DNA of 64,000 bases. Origin: Nocardia sp. alder85J (GTDB lineage Bacteria; Actinomycetota; Actinomycetes; Mycobacteriales; Mycobacteriaceae). Position numbers and translations under genes: made by a program. Below are positions 24,129-32,550 of this stretch, piece by piece. The stretch is from assembly GCF_020176955.2 (NCBI RefSeq), contig NZ_JAIUCZ020000009.1, positions 372,001 to 436,000 of the forward strand, read 5' to 3'. Positions within the stretch are counted from its first letter, which is position 1; the number at the start of each line of letters is the position of its first letter. Below the pieces are notes generated by a model. The model worked only from the letters and a program-made list of their open reading frames with translations. It did not search any database and was not told the origin of the DNA.

Positions 24129-24563
24129 TTACGCGGCGTATAGGGTGACGAACCGGTGCAGGGACCGGTCGATGTCGCCCTTCAGCGCCTGGGCGACGAC
24201 GGCGCCGATCGGACCGAACAACGGCCGCCCGCCGAGGTCGATGCGGACGGTGACCTCCGAACCGGTTCCGCGCGCGGCGATGTCGAGACTCAGGCCGAGT
24301 TTGGTGCCGCCCTTGCCCGCGCCCTCGAGGGCGAGCCGGCGCGGGGCGTCGGCGGTGCGGACCGTCCAGCGCACCTTGTTGCGCAGGCCCTTCACGGTAG
24401 CGATACCGACCAGTTGGGTTCCGGCGGTGAGCTGTTCGGGCACCTCGCCGCGCCACGCCTCGTGCATGACGAGCCAGCGGTCCAGTTCGCGGAGATCGGC
24501 GGCATGCGCCCAGGCCTGATCCGGCGGCAACGGCACGTCGACCGACACTGTCAGTTTCGCCAC
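24129..24563 (-). CDS. SRPBCC-family (START-like) lipid-binding protein
   Basis: This 144-aa protein has the helix-grip fold: it opens with KLTVSVDVPLPPDQAWAHAADL and has the WLVMHEAWRGEVPEQLTAGTQL strand-loop, ending in a long C-terminal helix (GPIGAVVAQALKGDIDRSLHRF). Such polyketide-cyclase/dehydrase-like proteins bind hydrophobic ligands. It probably forms an operon with the downstream SnoaL-like gene. The function is not specified further. Confidence 0.85.
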   Translation of the reverse strand: MAKLTVSVDVPLPPDQAWAHAADLRELDRWLVMHEAWRGEVPEQLTAGTQLVGIATVKGLRNKVRWTVRTADAPRRLALEGAGKGGTKLGLSLDIAARGTGSEVTVRIDLGGRPLFGPIGAVVAQALKGDIDRSLHRFVTLYAA

Positions 24564-24806
24564 CCGAGCATGCTAACCGGTATCGTACCGCCGGGCACCT
24601 ACTGGCCGGTTCGACCGGTTAGGCGCAGGTCTCGAAGGTGGCGGGAATGGACAACTCTGGGCGTGTCGCACGCGCCACGCCGAGAGAAGGTGGAATCTCG
24701 GCTAATCCAGAGTTTCGCTCGCGGCGGGATTCGACTAAAAATAGTCCGTGCCGTTACCACCCGTGATGACTTGGCTGACATCGAATCTCACCAGCCTGGA
24801 GGCTAG

Positions 24807-26018
24807 ATGACCATCGAGCACCCCGTCGGGGACGAGGTTACGCATCTGGCGCGGCGGGTCGAGAAGGCCCGCGGGCGGCTCGCGTACCAGTTCGACCCCG
24901 CTCTCACCGAGGCCCTGTCCGAGGACGAACTGTCCGCCGAACGCCAACTCGCGGAGAAGATCCGCGTGGAGGAGCGCGAACAGCGCTGGCGGCATGTGCA
25001 GGCGCTGTCGGAGGCGTCGAACCACGCACGGAAGACGTCCCAGGAGATCGCCAAGGCCGATATGCGCGATCTCCTGATCGCGCGCAAGGCCATCGCCGCA
25101 CAGCGGCGGGAATCCAGCCCACACGCGAAACTGGCCTCGCTGTACCGGCATCGGTCGATGTCGCTGCGCGCGCTCGCCGGCGTGGTGGCGGCCGGCATGC
25201 TGTGGTCGGCGGTGAACGTGCAGCACAACATCGCGCCCGGCGGGCCCAGCGATCCGCTGTACTGGTTCAGCTACCTGCTCGAGGCGATGATCAGCGTCTG
25301 CCTCGTGATCATCATGGTCGGCACCAACAAGGTCGCCGAGTGGGGCATCATCGACAGCCGCAGGCAGGTGGCCTTCGCCGAAGGTGCGCTGCTGGCGCTC
25401 ACCGTCGGCCTCAACACCTATCCGTACATGAAGCACGGCGACTGGTACGACGTGTCCGTGCACGCGGTGGCCCCGGTGATGATCGGTGTGGCCCTGCTGA
25501 TCCACCACGCCGCCAGCTCGCGGTACGGCCTCGCCATCGCGCGCGCGACCGAGCAGGTTCGCGACATGCCGGATCCGGCCGACCAGATCCGCCGCTCGAT
25601 GCCGACCTTCGTGAGCTTCCTGCGGCCCAACGGCGGTTCGGACCCTGCTGCCCAGGAGCGTCCATTAGCGGCGCTACCAGCTGAGGCGACGCCCGCCGAA
25701 CCCGCCGCCAAGGTGCGCAGCACCCGCAACGACAGCGCGCGGAACTCGGCCCTGCTCGACATGGACGACGAGCCCAACACGGACTCGATCTTCGCCGTCG
25801 CGCCGGCGCGCGACACCTCCGGCAAGACCAACGGCAACGGCAACGGCAAGTCCAACGGCGCCAGGCCGAGCAAGCCCGTCGACGACGGCAACCCGTCGAC
25901 CGACTCGTTCAACATCTACGACACCGGGCAGTTCCGGATCGCGGATTCACTCGAACAGGAACTGGCGGAGCTGCGGGCCGAGCGCCGCAAGGCACGCAAG
26001 AACCGCGACGACGACTGA
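24807..26018 (+). CDS. four-helix membrane protein with charged flanks, unknown function
   Basis: This 403-aa protein has four hydrophobic segments at about residues 119-138, 153-172, 187-206 and 216-234, preceded by a charged helical N-terminus (ERQLAEKIRVEEREQRWRHV) and followed by a long low-complexity tail rich in Ala, Pro, Asn, Gly and Lys (TNGNGNGKSNG) that ends in a basic helix. Its topology recalls the membrane part of actinomycete DUF2637/Spd-like proteins, but I cannot confirm membership. GGAGG lies 5 bases upstream of the ATG. It is monocistronic with a strong terminator. It may tether something to the membrane through its tails. Confidence 0.6.
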   Translation: MTIEHPVGDEVTHLARRVEKARGRLAYQFDPALTEALSEDELSAERQLAEKIRVEEREQRWRHVQALSEASNHARKTSQEIAKADMRDLLIARKAIAAQRRESSPHAKLASLYRHRSMSLRALAGVVAAGMLWSAVNVQHNIAPGGPSDPLYWFSYLLEAMISVCLVIIMVGTNKVAEWGIIDSRRQVAFAEGALLALTVGLNTYPYMKHGDWYDVSVHAVAPVMIGVALLIHHAASSRYGLAIARATEQVRDMPDPADQIRRSMPTFVSFLRPNGGSDPAAQERPLAALPAEATPAEPAAKVRSTRNDSARNSALLDMDDEPNTDSIFAVAPARDTSGKTNGNGNGKSNGARPSKPVDDGNPSTDSFNIYDTGQFRIADSLEQELAELRAERRKARKNRDDD

Positions 26019-26034
26019 GCGCAAGCGGCACACA

Positions 26035-26077
26035 ACGAGATCCGGCCCGGACCGCAGTGGTCCGGGCCGGATCTCGT
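26035..26077. terminator. 19-bp stem bidirectional terminator
   Basis: ACGAGATCCGGCCCGGACC (26035-26053) pairs perfectly with 26059-26077 around a 5-base loop, followed by CGTTT. It lies between the convergent genes ending at 26018 and 26091. Confidence 0.88.
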
Positions 26078-26090
26078 CGTTTCCGGTTCC

Positions 26091-27023
26091 TCAGCGATCC
26101 AATCCGAGTACGGTGCGCAGTACCGAGACTCCGGAGGTCAGCGCCGCACCACCGGCGTTCCAGCCGATATCGGCCGGCTGTGAGGTCAGCACCACCACGA
26201 TGTAGCGCAACGGCTCACCCGGCCGGGCCGCGATCAATCCGGTCGAGTTGAGCGTGGTGGACGAATTCAGCGCCATCCAGCCCGGTTTCACCGCCCAGGC
26301 CACGCCGGGCAGCGCGGCCGGGATGCCGAAGAACTGATCGGTGCCGTCGGCGGAGATCTCGTTCACGTGCTCGAGCGCGTCCATGATCACCTGGCGCTCC
26401 GCCTCCGGGGCGGTGCTGTCGATGTAGCGGTAGATCGCCACGACATCCCTGGGCGTGGTGCGGGTCTCGCCCCACTGGCCGGGATCGTCGGGCGGCACGG
26501 TGCCGGGCAGGCCGATCTGCTGCGCCATCCTGGTGACGATGTCGACCCCGCCGTCGGCGACCCACAGCTCGTCGGCGATGCCGTCGTCGCTGGCGGTCAG
26601 CATGTCCCGGACCTGCTGGGTGACTTCGGGATCCGCCTGCGGACTCGCAGGATCGTGACGCTCCATCGCGTCCAGCGCGATCAGCAGCTTCACCACGGAG
26701 GCGGTGTAGAACTGCTGATCCGGGTCCAGGCTTGCCAATTCGGCACCGGTGCTGGTGTCGACGACCTCGATGCCGACCTGGCTGCCCGGCGCGGCCAGGT
26801 CGATCGCGGATTGCATCTGACCGGCGACCGCAGTCGCCGAGTCGATCAGCAGCCCGGGCGAGGATGTCGTGACCGGAACCACGGTGGGAGGCGCCATGGT
26901 CGGCATGAGACCCACGGGATGCGCATCCGCAACCTGAGTCGTCGCCAGAGCCGAAACCCCCACCACCGCACACCAACACGCCAGCCAACGCACCGGGCGC
27001 CGACGGATCGGAATCGCGTTCAT
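26091..27023 (-). CDS. exported class-A beta-lactamase-like serine hydrolase
   Basis: This 310-aa protein has a basic N-region and hydrophobic core (RRRPVRWLACWCAVVGVSALA) and a likely signal cleavage near residue 34 (VADA). The serine-hydrolase fold carries S109-V-V-K112 in FYTASVVKLL, a variant SDD in place of SDN near 145, and KPG instead of KTG in WAVKPGW. The changed third motif and lack of a clear omega-loop glutamate suggest a peptidase or non-lactamase role rather than resistance; several mycobacterial proteins of this type act at the wall. It is divergent from the PknK-like gene, with 195 bases between them. Confidence 0.8.
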   Translation of the reverse strand: MNAIPIRRRPVRWLACWCAVVGVSALATTQVADAHPVGLMPTMAPPTVVPVTTSSPGLLIDSATAVAGQMQSAIDLAAPGSQVGIEVVDTSTGAELASLDPDQQFYTASVVKLLIALDAMERHDPASPQADPEVTQQVRDMLTASDDGIADELWVADGGVDIVTRMAQQIGLPGTVPPDDPGQWGETRTTPRDVVAIYRYIDSTAPEAERQVIMDALEHVNEISADGTDQFFGIPAALPGVAWAVKPGWMALNSSTTLNSTGLIAARPGEPLRYIVVVLTSQPADIGWNAGGAALTSGVSVLRTVLGLDR

Positions 27024-27218
27024 ACCTCTATAGGAACCTTTTCTGACTGTGGAATTCTCGAGGAATGGATAGTAACCGCCTGTCAACCCGTAGCGACAGT
27101 CGGAAAGCCTCGATCCGAAGGACACACGGGCGCGACACACCCGGAAAACCGTGGGGCCCATGATCGTCGCGACCGGAATATCCTTGAAGTACTGGTCGAA
27201 GGTTGCATCGAGGTGGTC

Positions 27219-30200
27219 GTGACACACAGCGATCCGCTCTCCACGGAACGTGACCTGATCACGGGGGTCACGGCCGAGCTGCGTGCTGCCGGATTCACGG
27301 CGGCGGTCGAGATCGGCAGCGGCGGTTTCGGCGTCGTGTTCCGGTGTCACCAGCCCACGCTCGGCCGTACGGTCGCGGTCAAACTCCTCACCGCCGCACT
27401 GGAGCCGGACAACCTCGAGCGATTCGTGCGCGAACAGTTGGCGATGGGCAAGCTGTCCGGTCATCCCAACATCGTCAGCGCCTTCGAGGTCGGCACCAGC
27501 GCCTCCGGGCGGCCCTTCCTCGTCATGCCGTACCACCCGCGCGGATCGCTGGAGGCGCACATCCAGGAACTCGGCCCGGTCGGCTGGGCGGAGGCGGTGC
27601 ACATCGGCGTGAAGATCGCCGGGGCGCTGGAAACCGCGCATCGGGGCGGCACCCTGCACCGGGATGTGAAGCCGGGCAACATCCTGCTCGACGACTACGG
27701 GGAGCCGCAGCTGGCGGACTTCGGCATCGCGCGGCTGGCAGGCGGTTTCGTGACCACCGCGGGCACGGTCACCGGGTCGCCGGCGTTCACCGCGCCGGAG
27801 GTGCTGCAAGGGCAGCCGCCGGATGCCACCGCGGATGTGTACGGCCTGGCCGCGACGCTGTTCTGTGCCGCCACCGGACACGCGGTCTTCGAGCGGCGCA
27901 GCGGGGAGCAGCTGGTGGCCCAGTTCCTGCGCATCACCCGGATGCCGGTGCCGGATCTGGCCGAATTCGGCCTGCCGCCGGATCTGACCGAGGCCATCGA
28001 GCGGGCGATGTCGCGGGACAAGTCCGATCGGCCGGCCACCGCTGCCGAATTCGGCGGCCAGCTGCGCGATATCCAGCTGCGCCACGGTCTCCCGCCGGAT
28101 GAACTGCCGATCCCGCTGCCGGACTCCGACGCCGAAGCGGCCGCTGTGGCAGCGGGCCGCGCCCGCATCCGGACCCCGCGCGGGCGCACCCCCGCCACCG
28201 CCACGGTGGCCGTCCGGACCGGTGCGCGGACCGCGCGCACCCCGCCGGTGCCGGCCACCCGGTTCCGGCCCCCGCCGGCGCCGCAGGCGCTGGTGTCGCG
28301 GGATCGGCTGATCGAGGTGCTGTGGGCGGGCCGCGGCCGCCGGCTGGCGGTGCTGCACGGCCCCACCGGATTCGGCAAGAGCACGCTGGCCGCGCAGTGG
28401 TTCGAACTGCTCGCCGCCCAGGGCACCGCGGTGGCCTGGCTGACCGTCGACCGCGACGACGACAACGTCATCTGGTTCCTGTCGCATCTGATCGAGGCGA
28501 TCCACACCGTGCGGCCGGCGCTGGCGCGGGAACTGGGCCAGTTGCTCGAGGAGCACGGCGACGAGGCCGAGCGGTACGTGCTCACCTCGCTGATCAACGA
28601 CATCGACGCCCGCGGTGAGCAACTGGTGGTGGTGATCGACGACTGGCATCGGGTCACCGACCCGGCCACCACCGGCGCGCTGCGCTTCCTGATCGAGAGC
28701 GGCGGTCCCGCACTGCATCTGGTGGTGACCAGCCGCAGCCGCGCCGGACTGCCGATGAGCGCCACCCGGGCGCGCGACGAACTGGTCGAGATCGGGGTCG
28801 CCGCACTGCGATTCGATCCGGAGGAGGCCCGGACCTTCCTGACCGGGCTGGACGGCCCGGAGCTGGATCCCGAGGACGTCGACGAACTGACCACCGCCAC
28901 CGAGGGCTGGATCGCCGCGCTGCGGCTGGCGGCGCTGGCTCTGCGCGACAGCGACGATCGCGGCGAGCTGATCGGCCATCTCAGCGGCCGCCATCACCTC
29001 ATCGGGGAATTCCTGGCCGAGAACGTCCTCGACACTCTGGAACCGGAACTGCTGGACTTCCTGGTCGCCACCGCCGTCACCGAACGGCTGTGCGGCGACC
29101 TGGCCGCGGCGCTGACCGGCGTCGCCGACGGGCAGGCGGTGCTGGAGCGCATCGAACAGCGAGATCTGTTCCTGCGCAGGCTCGACGACGGCCACTGGTT
29201 CCGATACGACCACCTGTTCGCGGAATTCCTGCGGCAGCGGCTGGAACGCGATCGGCCGCAGCGGATCACCGAACTGCACCGGATCGCCTCGCACTGGTTC
29301 GCCGGGCAGCGGCTGGTCGGCGAGGCCGTCGATCACGCGCTGCGGGCCGGCGACGAGGCCGGTGCGGTGGCGCTGGTCGAGGCGGACGGCATGTCCCTGC
29401 TCGAACACGGCCACGCCGCCAGCCTGCTGGGCCTGGTCGGCAAGTTGCCGATCGCCGCCGTCGACACCCATCCGCCGCTGCAACTGCTGCTGGCCTGGGC
29501 CAATACCCTGCTGCACCGCCCCGATCCGGCCGAACGCGCGCTGCGCCGGGCGGAACGGCTGCTGGGCGGCGTCGCCGGCGACACCACACTGCTGCGCGCG
29601 CAGGCGGATGTCGTGCACGCCGTGGTGGCGTTGCGCGCGGACCGCCTGTCCGGCATCGACGACAGCCTGGCGCCGTGCTTCGAGCACGCGGACCGGCTAC
29701 CGCCCTATGTGGTCGGAATCGCCGCCAACATCGCCACCTACGTCGCGGCCTACCGCTACGACCTCGACGAGGCGCATCGCCGGCAGCAGTGGGCGGCCCC
29801 CTACATCCGGCGGAACCGGGGCAAGTACAACGAGATTCACGGTTTGTGCGTCCTCGGCGTGGCCGCCGGTCTGCAACTGGACATCCCGGGTGCGGAGAAG
29901 TATTTCCGGCGGGCGCTGCGGGTGGCCCGCCAATCCGGCGGCAGCCAGTCGTATCCGGCGCGGCTGGCGGGCGCGCTGCTCGGCGAACTGCTTTACGAGC
30001 GTGGCGAACTGGAGGCCGCCGAACGGCTGCTCGACGACGGCTACAAGCTCGGGCCCACCGCCGGCATCGTCGATTTCAAACTGGCCCGCTATGTGGTGGG
30101 CGCCCGGATCAAGGCGCTGCGCGGTGACCGGGCCGCGGCCATCGCCCGGCTCACCGAGGGCGCGCGGGTGGCGCACACCATGCAGCTGCCCCGGCTGCGC

Positions 30201-30704
30201 GCCGAGGTGGAGAACGAGCGGGTGCGCCTGGGCCTGCCGCCGCATCCGGAATTCGGTGCGCTGCCGGTGGTCGGCTACGCCCACCGGCGGGCGCCGGCCG
30301 ACCCGGTCGACGAATTCACGGTCCTGTACGAGGAATTCACCGCCATCCGGCTGCTGCTGCCCGAGGATCCGCAGACGGCGTGCCGGTGGGCCCGGGACTG
30401 GGTGGACCGGCTGGAGGCCGTCGATCGCCCGCGGGAGGTGCTGAAGGCGCGGCGGCTGCTGATCGGCTGCCTGGCCGCGGCCGGTCGCGGCGACGAGGCG
30501 AAGGCGCTCGCGGCCCGGGTGGCCGCGCAGTGCGCGGTGTTCGGTTCCGTCCGTTACCTGCTCGACGGCGGCCCGCATGTGGTGGCGACCCTGGCGGCCC
30601 TGCGCGCCGATCAGCGGGCCGGTCGGTGGCTGCCCGAATGGCCGCACGTGCCCGAGGATTTCCTCACCGCGCTGATGACAGCGCCGGTGGCACAGATCAT
30701 CTGA
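27219..30704 (+). CDS. pknK: PknK-like serine/threonine kinase with AAA-type ATPase and TPR region
   Basis: This 1161-aa protein has an N-terminal kinase domain (about 20-285) with the glycine loop GSGGFGVVF, lysine in VAVKLL, LHRDVKPGNILL near 146, ADFGIARL and FTAPEVLQG. A Pro/Arg-rich linker follows, then a MalT-like P-loop ATPase with GPTGFGKSTLAAQW near 378 and VVVIDDWHR near 470. A long helical repeat region runs to the C-terminus. Mycobacterium tuberculosis PknK has the same order and about 1110 aa; there it modulates transcription and growth. No LuxR HTH closes the protein. The GTG at 27219 is chosen, with GTGs at 27213 and 27216 as near alternatives. Confidence 0.9.
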   Translation: MTHSDPLSTERDLITGVTAELRAAGFTAAVEIGSGGFGVVFRCHQPTLGRTVAVKLLTAALEPDNLERFVREQLAMGKLSGHPNIVSAFEVGTSASGRPFLVMPYHPRGSLEAHIQELGPVGWAEAVHIGVKIAGALETAHRGGTLHRDVKPGNILLDDYGEPQLADFGIARLAGGFVTTAGTVTGSPAFTAPEVLQGQPPDATADVYGLAATLFCAATGHAVFERRSGEQLVAQFLRITRMPVPDLAEFGLPPDLTEAIERAMSRDKSDRPATAAEFGGQLRDIQLRHGLPPDELPIPLPDSDAEAAAVAAGRARIRTPRGRTPATATVAVRTGARTARTPPVPATRFRPPPAPQALVSRDRLIEVLWAGRGRRLAVLHGPTGFGKSTLAAQWFELLAAQGTAVAWLTVDRDDDNVIWFLSHLIEAIHTVRPALARELGQLLEEHGDEAERYVLTSLINDIDARGEQLVVVIDDWHRVTDPATTGALRFLIESGGPALHLVVTSRSRAGLPMSATRARDELVEIGVAALRFDPEEARTFLTGLDGPELDPEDVDELTTATEGWIAALRLAALALRDSDDRGELIGHLSGRHHLIGEFLAENVLDTLEPELLDFLVATAVTERLCGDLAAALTGVADGQAVLERIEQRDLFLRRLDDGHWFRYDHLFAEFLRQRLERDRPQRITELHRIASHWFAGQRLVGEAVDHALRAGDEAGAVALVEADGMSLLEHGHAASLLGLVGKLPIAAVDTHPPLQLLLAWANTLLHRPDPAERALRRAERLLGGVAGDTTLLRAQADVVHAVVALRADRLSGIDDSLAPCFEHADRLPPYVVGIAANIATYVAAYRYDLDEAHRRQQWAAPYIRRNRGKYNEIHGLCVLGVAAGLQLDIPGAEKYFRRALRVARQSGGSQSYPARLAGALLGELLYERGELEAAERLLDDGYKLGPTAGIVDFKLARYVVGARIKALRGDRAAAIARLTEGARVAHTMQLPRLRAEVENERVRLGLPPHPEFGALPVVGYAHRRAPADPVDEFTVLYEEFTAIRLLLPEDPQTACRWARDWVDRLEAVDRPREVLKARRLLIGCLAAAGRGDEAKALAARVAAQCAVFGSVRYLLDGGPHVVATLAALRADQRAGRWLPEWPHVPEDFLTALMTAPVAQII

Positions 30705-30727
30705 ACCGCGGCGGCGCGGATCCCCCA

Positions 30728-30809
30728 GGGCGCGGTGGCGTGGATCCGTCGGGTCGCGGTGGCGTGGATTCGTAGGGTCGCGGTGGCGTGGATTCGCCGG
30801 GTCGCATCG
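30728..30809. repeat. three tandem 23-24 bp units between convergent genes
   Basis: Units start at 30728, 30751 and 30775, each GGGTCGCGGTGGCGTGGATT-like with a variable last four bases, and a fourth partial copy begins at 30799. The first unit lacks one T. They lie directly after the PknK-like stop and before the ureohydrolase stop. They may be a polymorphic minisatellite; no coding role is seen. Confidence 0.8.
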
Positions 30810-30830
30810 GCGCACAGCCGGATCGGCCGC

Positions 30831-31769
30831 TCAGTTCCGGGCCGCCATCGCGGAGATCAGCTCGAAACCGACGTGGGCCGCGGCGATGCCGGTGATCTCG
30901 GCATGGTCGTAGGCGGGCGCCACCTCGACGATGTCGGCCCCGACCAGATTCACGGCGCGCAGCGCCCGGAGCATGTGCAGCAGTTCGCGACTGGTCAGGC
31001 CGCCGGCCTCCGGGGTGCCGGTGCCCGGCGCGTGCGCCGGATCGAGCACGTCGATGTCGACCGACACGTACACCGGGCGGTCCCCGAGCCGGGCCAGCAT
31101 CCGCTCGACGGCCGTGGCGACACCGTCGATCTCCAGCTGCGGGGCGGTGACGGTGGCGAACCCGAGCCGCCGATCGTCGGCGAGGTCCTGATCGCTGTAG
31201 AGCGGGCCGCGGGTGCCGACGTGCAGGCTGGCCTCCCGGTCGATCAGGCCCTCCTCGGAGGCGCGGCGGAACGGGGTGCCGTGGGTGACGGCGGCGCCGA
31301 AATAGGTGTCCCAGGTATCGAGATGGGCATCGAAGTGCACCACCGCGACCGGGCCGTGGCGGCGGGCCACCGAGCGCAGCAGCGGCAGCGCGATGGTGTG
31401 ATCGCCGCCGAGGGTGAGCAGCCGGGCACCGGCCCCGGTGAGATCGTCGGCGGCCCGTTCGATCGCGGTGACCGCTTCGCCGATATCGAAAGGGTTGCAC
31501 GGGATGTCGCCGGCGTCGGCGACCTGCAACCGCTGGAACGGGCTGACGTCGAGTTCGGGGTTATACGGGCGCAACAGTTTCGACGAGGCCCGGACATGGC
31601 CCGGTCCCATCCGCGCGCCGGGCCGGTAGCTGACCCCGGTGTCGAACGGCACCCCGACCACGGCGATATCGGTGGCGGTGACCTCGTCCAGCCGCGGCAG
31701 CCGGGCGAAGGTGGCCGGGCCCGCGTAGCGGGGGACCAGGGTGGCGTCGACGGGTCCGATCGGAGGCAT
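30831..31769 (-). CDS. agmatinase-like ureohydrolase
   Basis: This is a dinuclear-manganese hydrolase that removes urea from a guanidino group. It has 312 aa, the usual agmatinase length. The metal ligands are visible in TLGGDHTIA, VVHFDAHLDTW and VSVDIDVLDPAHAPGTG, followed by TPEAGGLTSRELL. The family includes agmatinase, guanidinobutyrase, guanidinopropionase, formiminoglutamase and guanidine hydrolase, and the exact substrate cannot be read from motifs. It is the last gene of the eight-gene operon, 34 bases after the aldolase, which argues for a guanidino compound as substrate or intermediate. Confidence 0.87.
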   Translation of the reverse strand: MPPIGPVDATLVPRYAGPATFARLPRLDEVTATDIAVVGVPFDTGVSYRPGARMGPGHVRASSKLLRPYNPELDVSPFQRLQVADAGDIPCNPFDIGEAVTAIERAADDLTGAGARLLTLGGDHTIALPLLRSVARRHGPVAVVHFDAHLDTWDTYFGAAVTHGTPFRRASEEGLIDREASLHVGTRGPLYSDQDLADDRRLGFATVTAPQLEIDGVATAVERMLARLGDRPVYVSVDIDVLDPAHAPGTGTPEAGGLTSRELLHMLRALRAVNLVGADIVEVAPAYDHAEITGIAAAHVGFELISAMAARN

Positions 31770-31803
31770 CGGCGGATCCTTTCCGGGAGAGGGGAAGTGC
31801 GGC

Positions 31804-32550
31804 TCAGTCGGCGTAGCCGGGGGCGACGCGATCCAGCAGGCGCAGCAGGGCCGCCCAGGCCAGGTCGTAGGCGTCGGTGTCGGCGTAGTCGTCGCCGGGC
31901 GCGGCCCCGCCGGTCAATTGGCGCGCGGTGCGCTCGCAGACCTCCGGCGGCGGCACGGTCACCGGACCCGCGGCGGTGGCCGTCACCTGGATCCGGCAGG
32001 CCCGCTCGAGATAGAACATGCGCAGAAAGGCCTGCGCTGCCGTACTTCCCACGGTGAGCAGGCCGTGGTGGCGGAGGAGCAGGGCGGGGTGACCGCCGAG
32101 ATCGGCGACCAGGCGGCGCTGTTCGTCGCGGCCGAGCGCCACGCCCTCGTAGTCGTGGTAGCCGATCCGCTCGTAGAACTCCATCGAGATCTGGTTCAGC
32201 GGAAGCAGTCCCGTCGCGCCGGCCGCCACCGCGCACCCGGCCTGGGTGTGGGTGTGCAGCACGCAGTGCGCGTCGGGCCGGGCCGCGTGCACCGCGGAGT
32301 GGATGACGAATCCGGCCGGATTCACCGGCTGCCCGCCGTCGCCGATGGGCCGGCCGGCGGCGTCGACCACCACCAGATTCGAGGCGGTGATCTCCTCGAA
32401 CAGCAGGCCGTACGGGTTGATCAGGAAACGCGGTTCGGCGCCGGGCAGTCGCAGCGAGATGTGGGTGAAGATCAGATCGGTCATCCCGAAATGGGCGACG
32501 AGCCGGTACACCGCCGCCAGTTCCCGGCGTAGTCGCGCCTCGGCGCTCAC
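31804..32550 (-). CDS. class II aldolase/adducin-family protein
   Basis: This 248-aa protein is a zinc-dependent aldolase of the fuculose-phosphate/ribulose-5-P epimerase fold. TDLIFTHISLRLPG is the N-terminal signature. The zinc histidines are in VLHTHTQAG and LLRHHGLLTVG, with EFYERIGYHDYEG between. Its GTG start overlaps the TGA of the Rieske gene as GTGA, so it is translationally coupled. It probably cleaves or decarboxylates a hydroxylated product of the upstream enzymes by retro-aldol chemistry; the substrate is unknown. Confidence 0.88.
   Translation of the reverse strand: MSAEARLRRELAAVYRLVAHFGMTDLIFTHISLRLPGAEPRFLINPYGLLFEEITASNLVVVDAAGRPIGDGGQPVNPAGFVIHSAVHAARPDAHCVLHTHTQAGCAVAAGATGLLPLNQISMEFYERIGYHDYEGVALGRDEQRRLVADLGGHPALLLRHHGLLTVGSTAAQAFLRMFYLERACRIQVTATAAGPVTVPPPEVCERTARQLTGGAAPGDDYADTDAYDLAWAALLRLLDRVAPGYAD

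Noticed and set aside
26367..27218. N-terminal extension of the PknK-like protein upstream of 27219
   Set aside because: The frame is antisense to the beta-lactamase-like gene and its translation is not protein-like; the kinase domain begins shortly after 27219.
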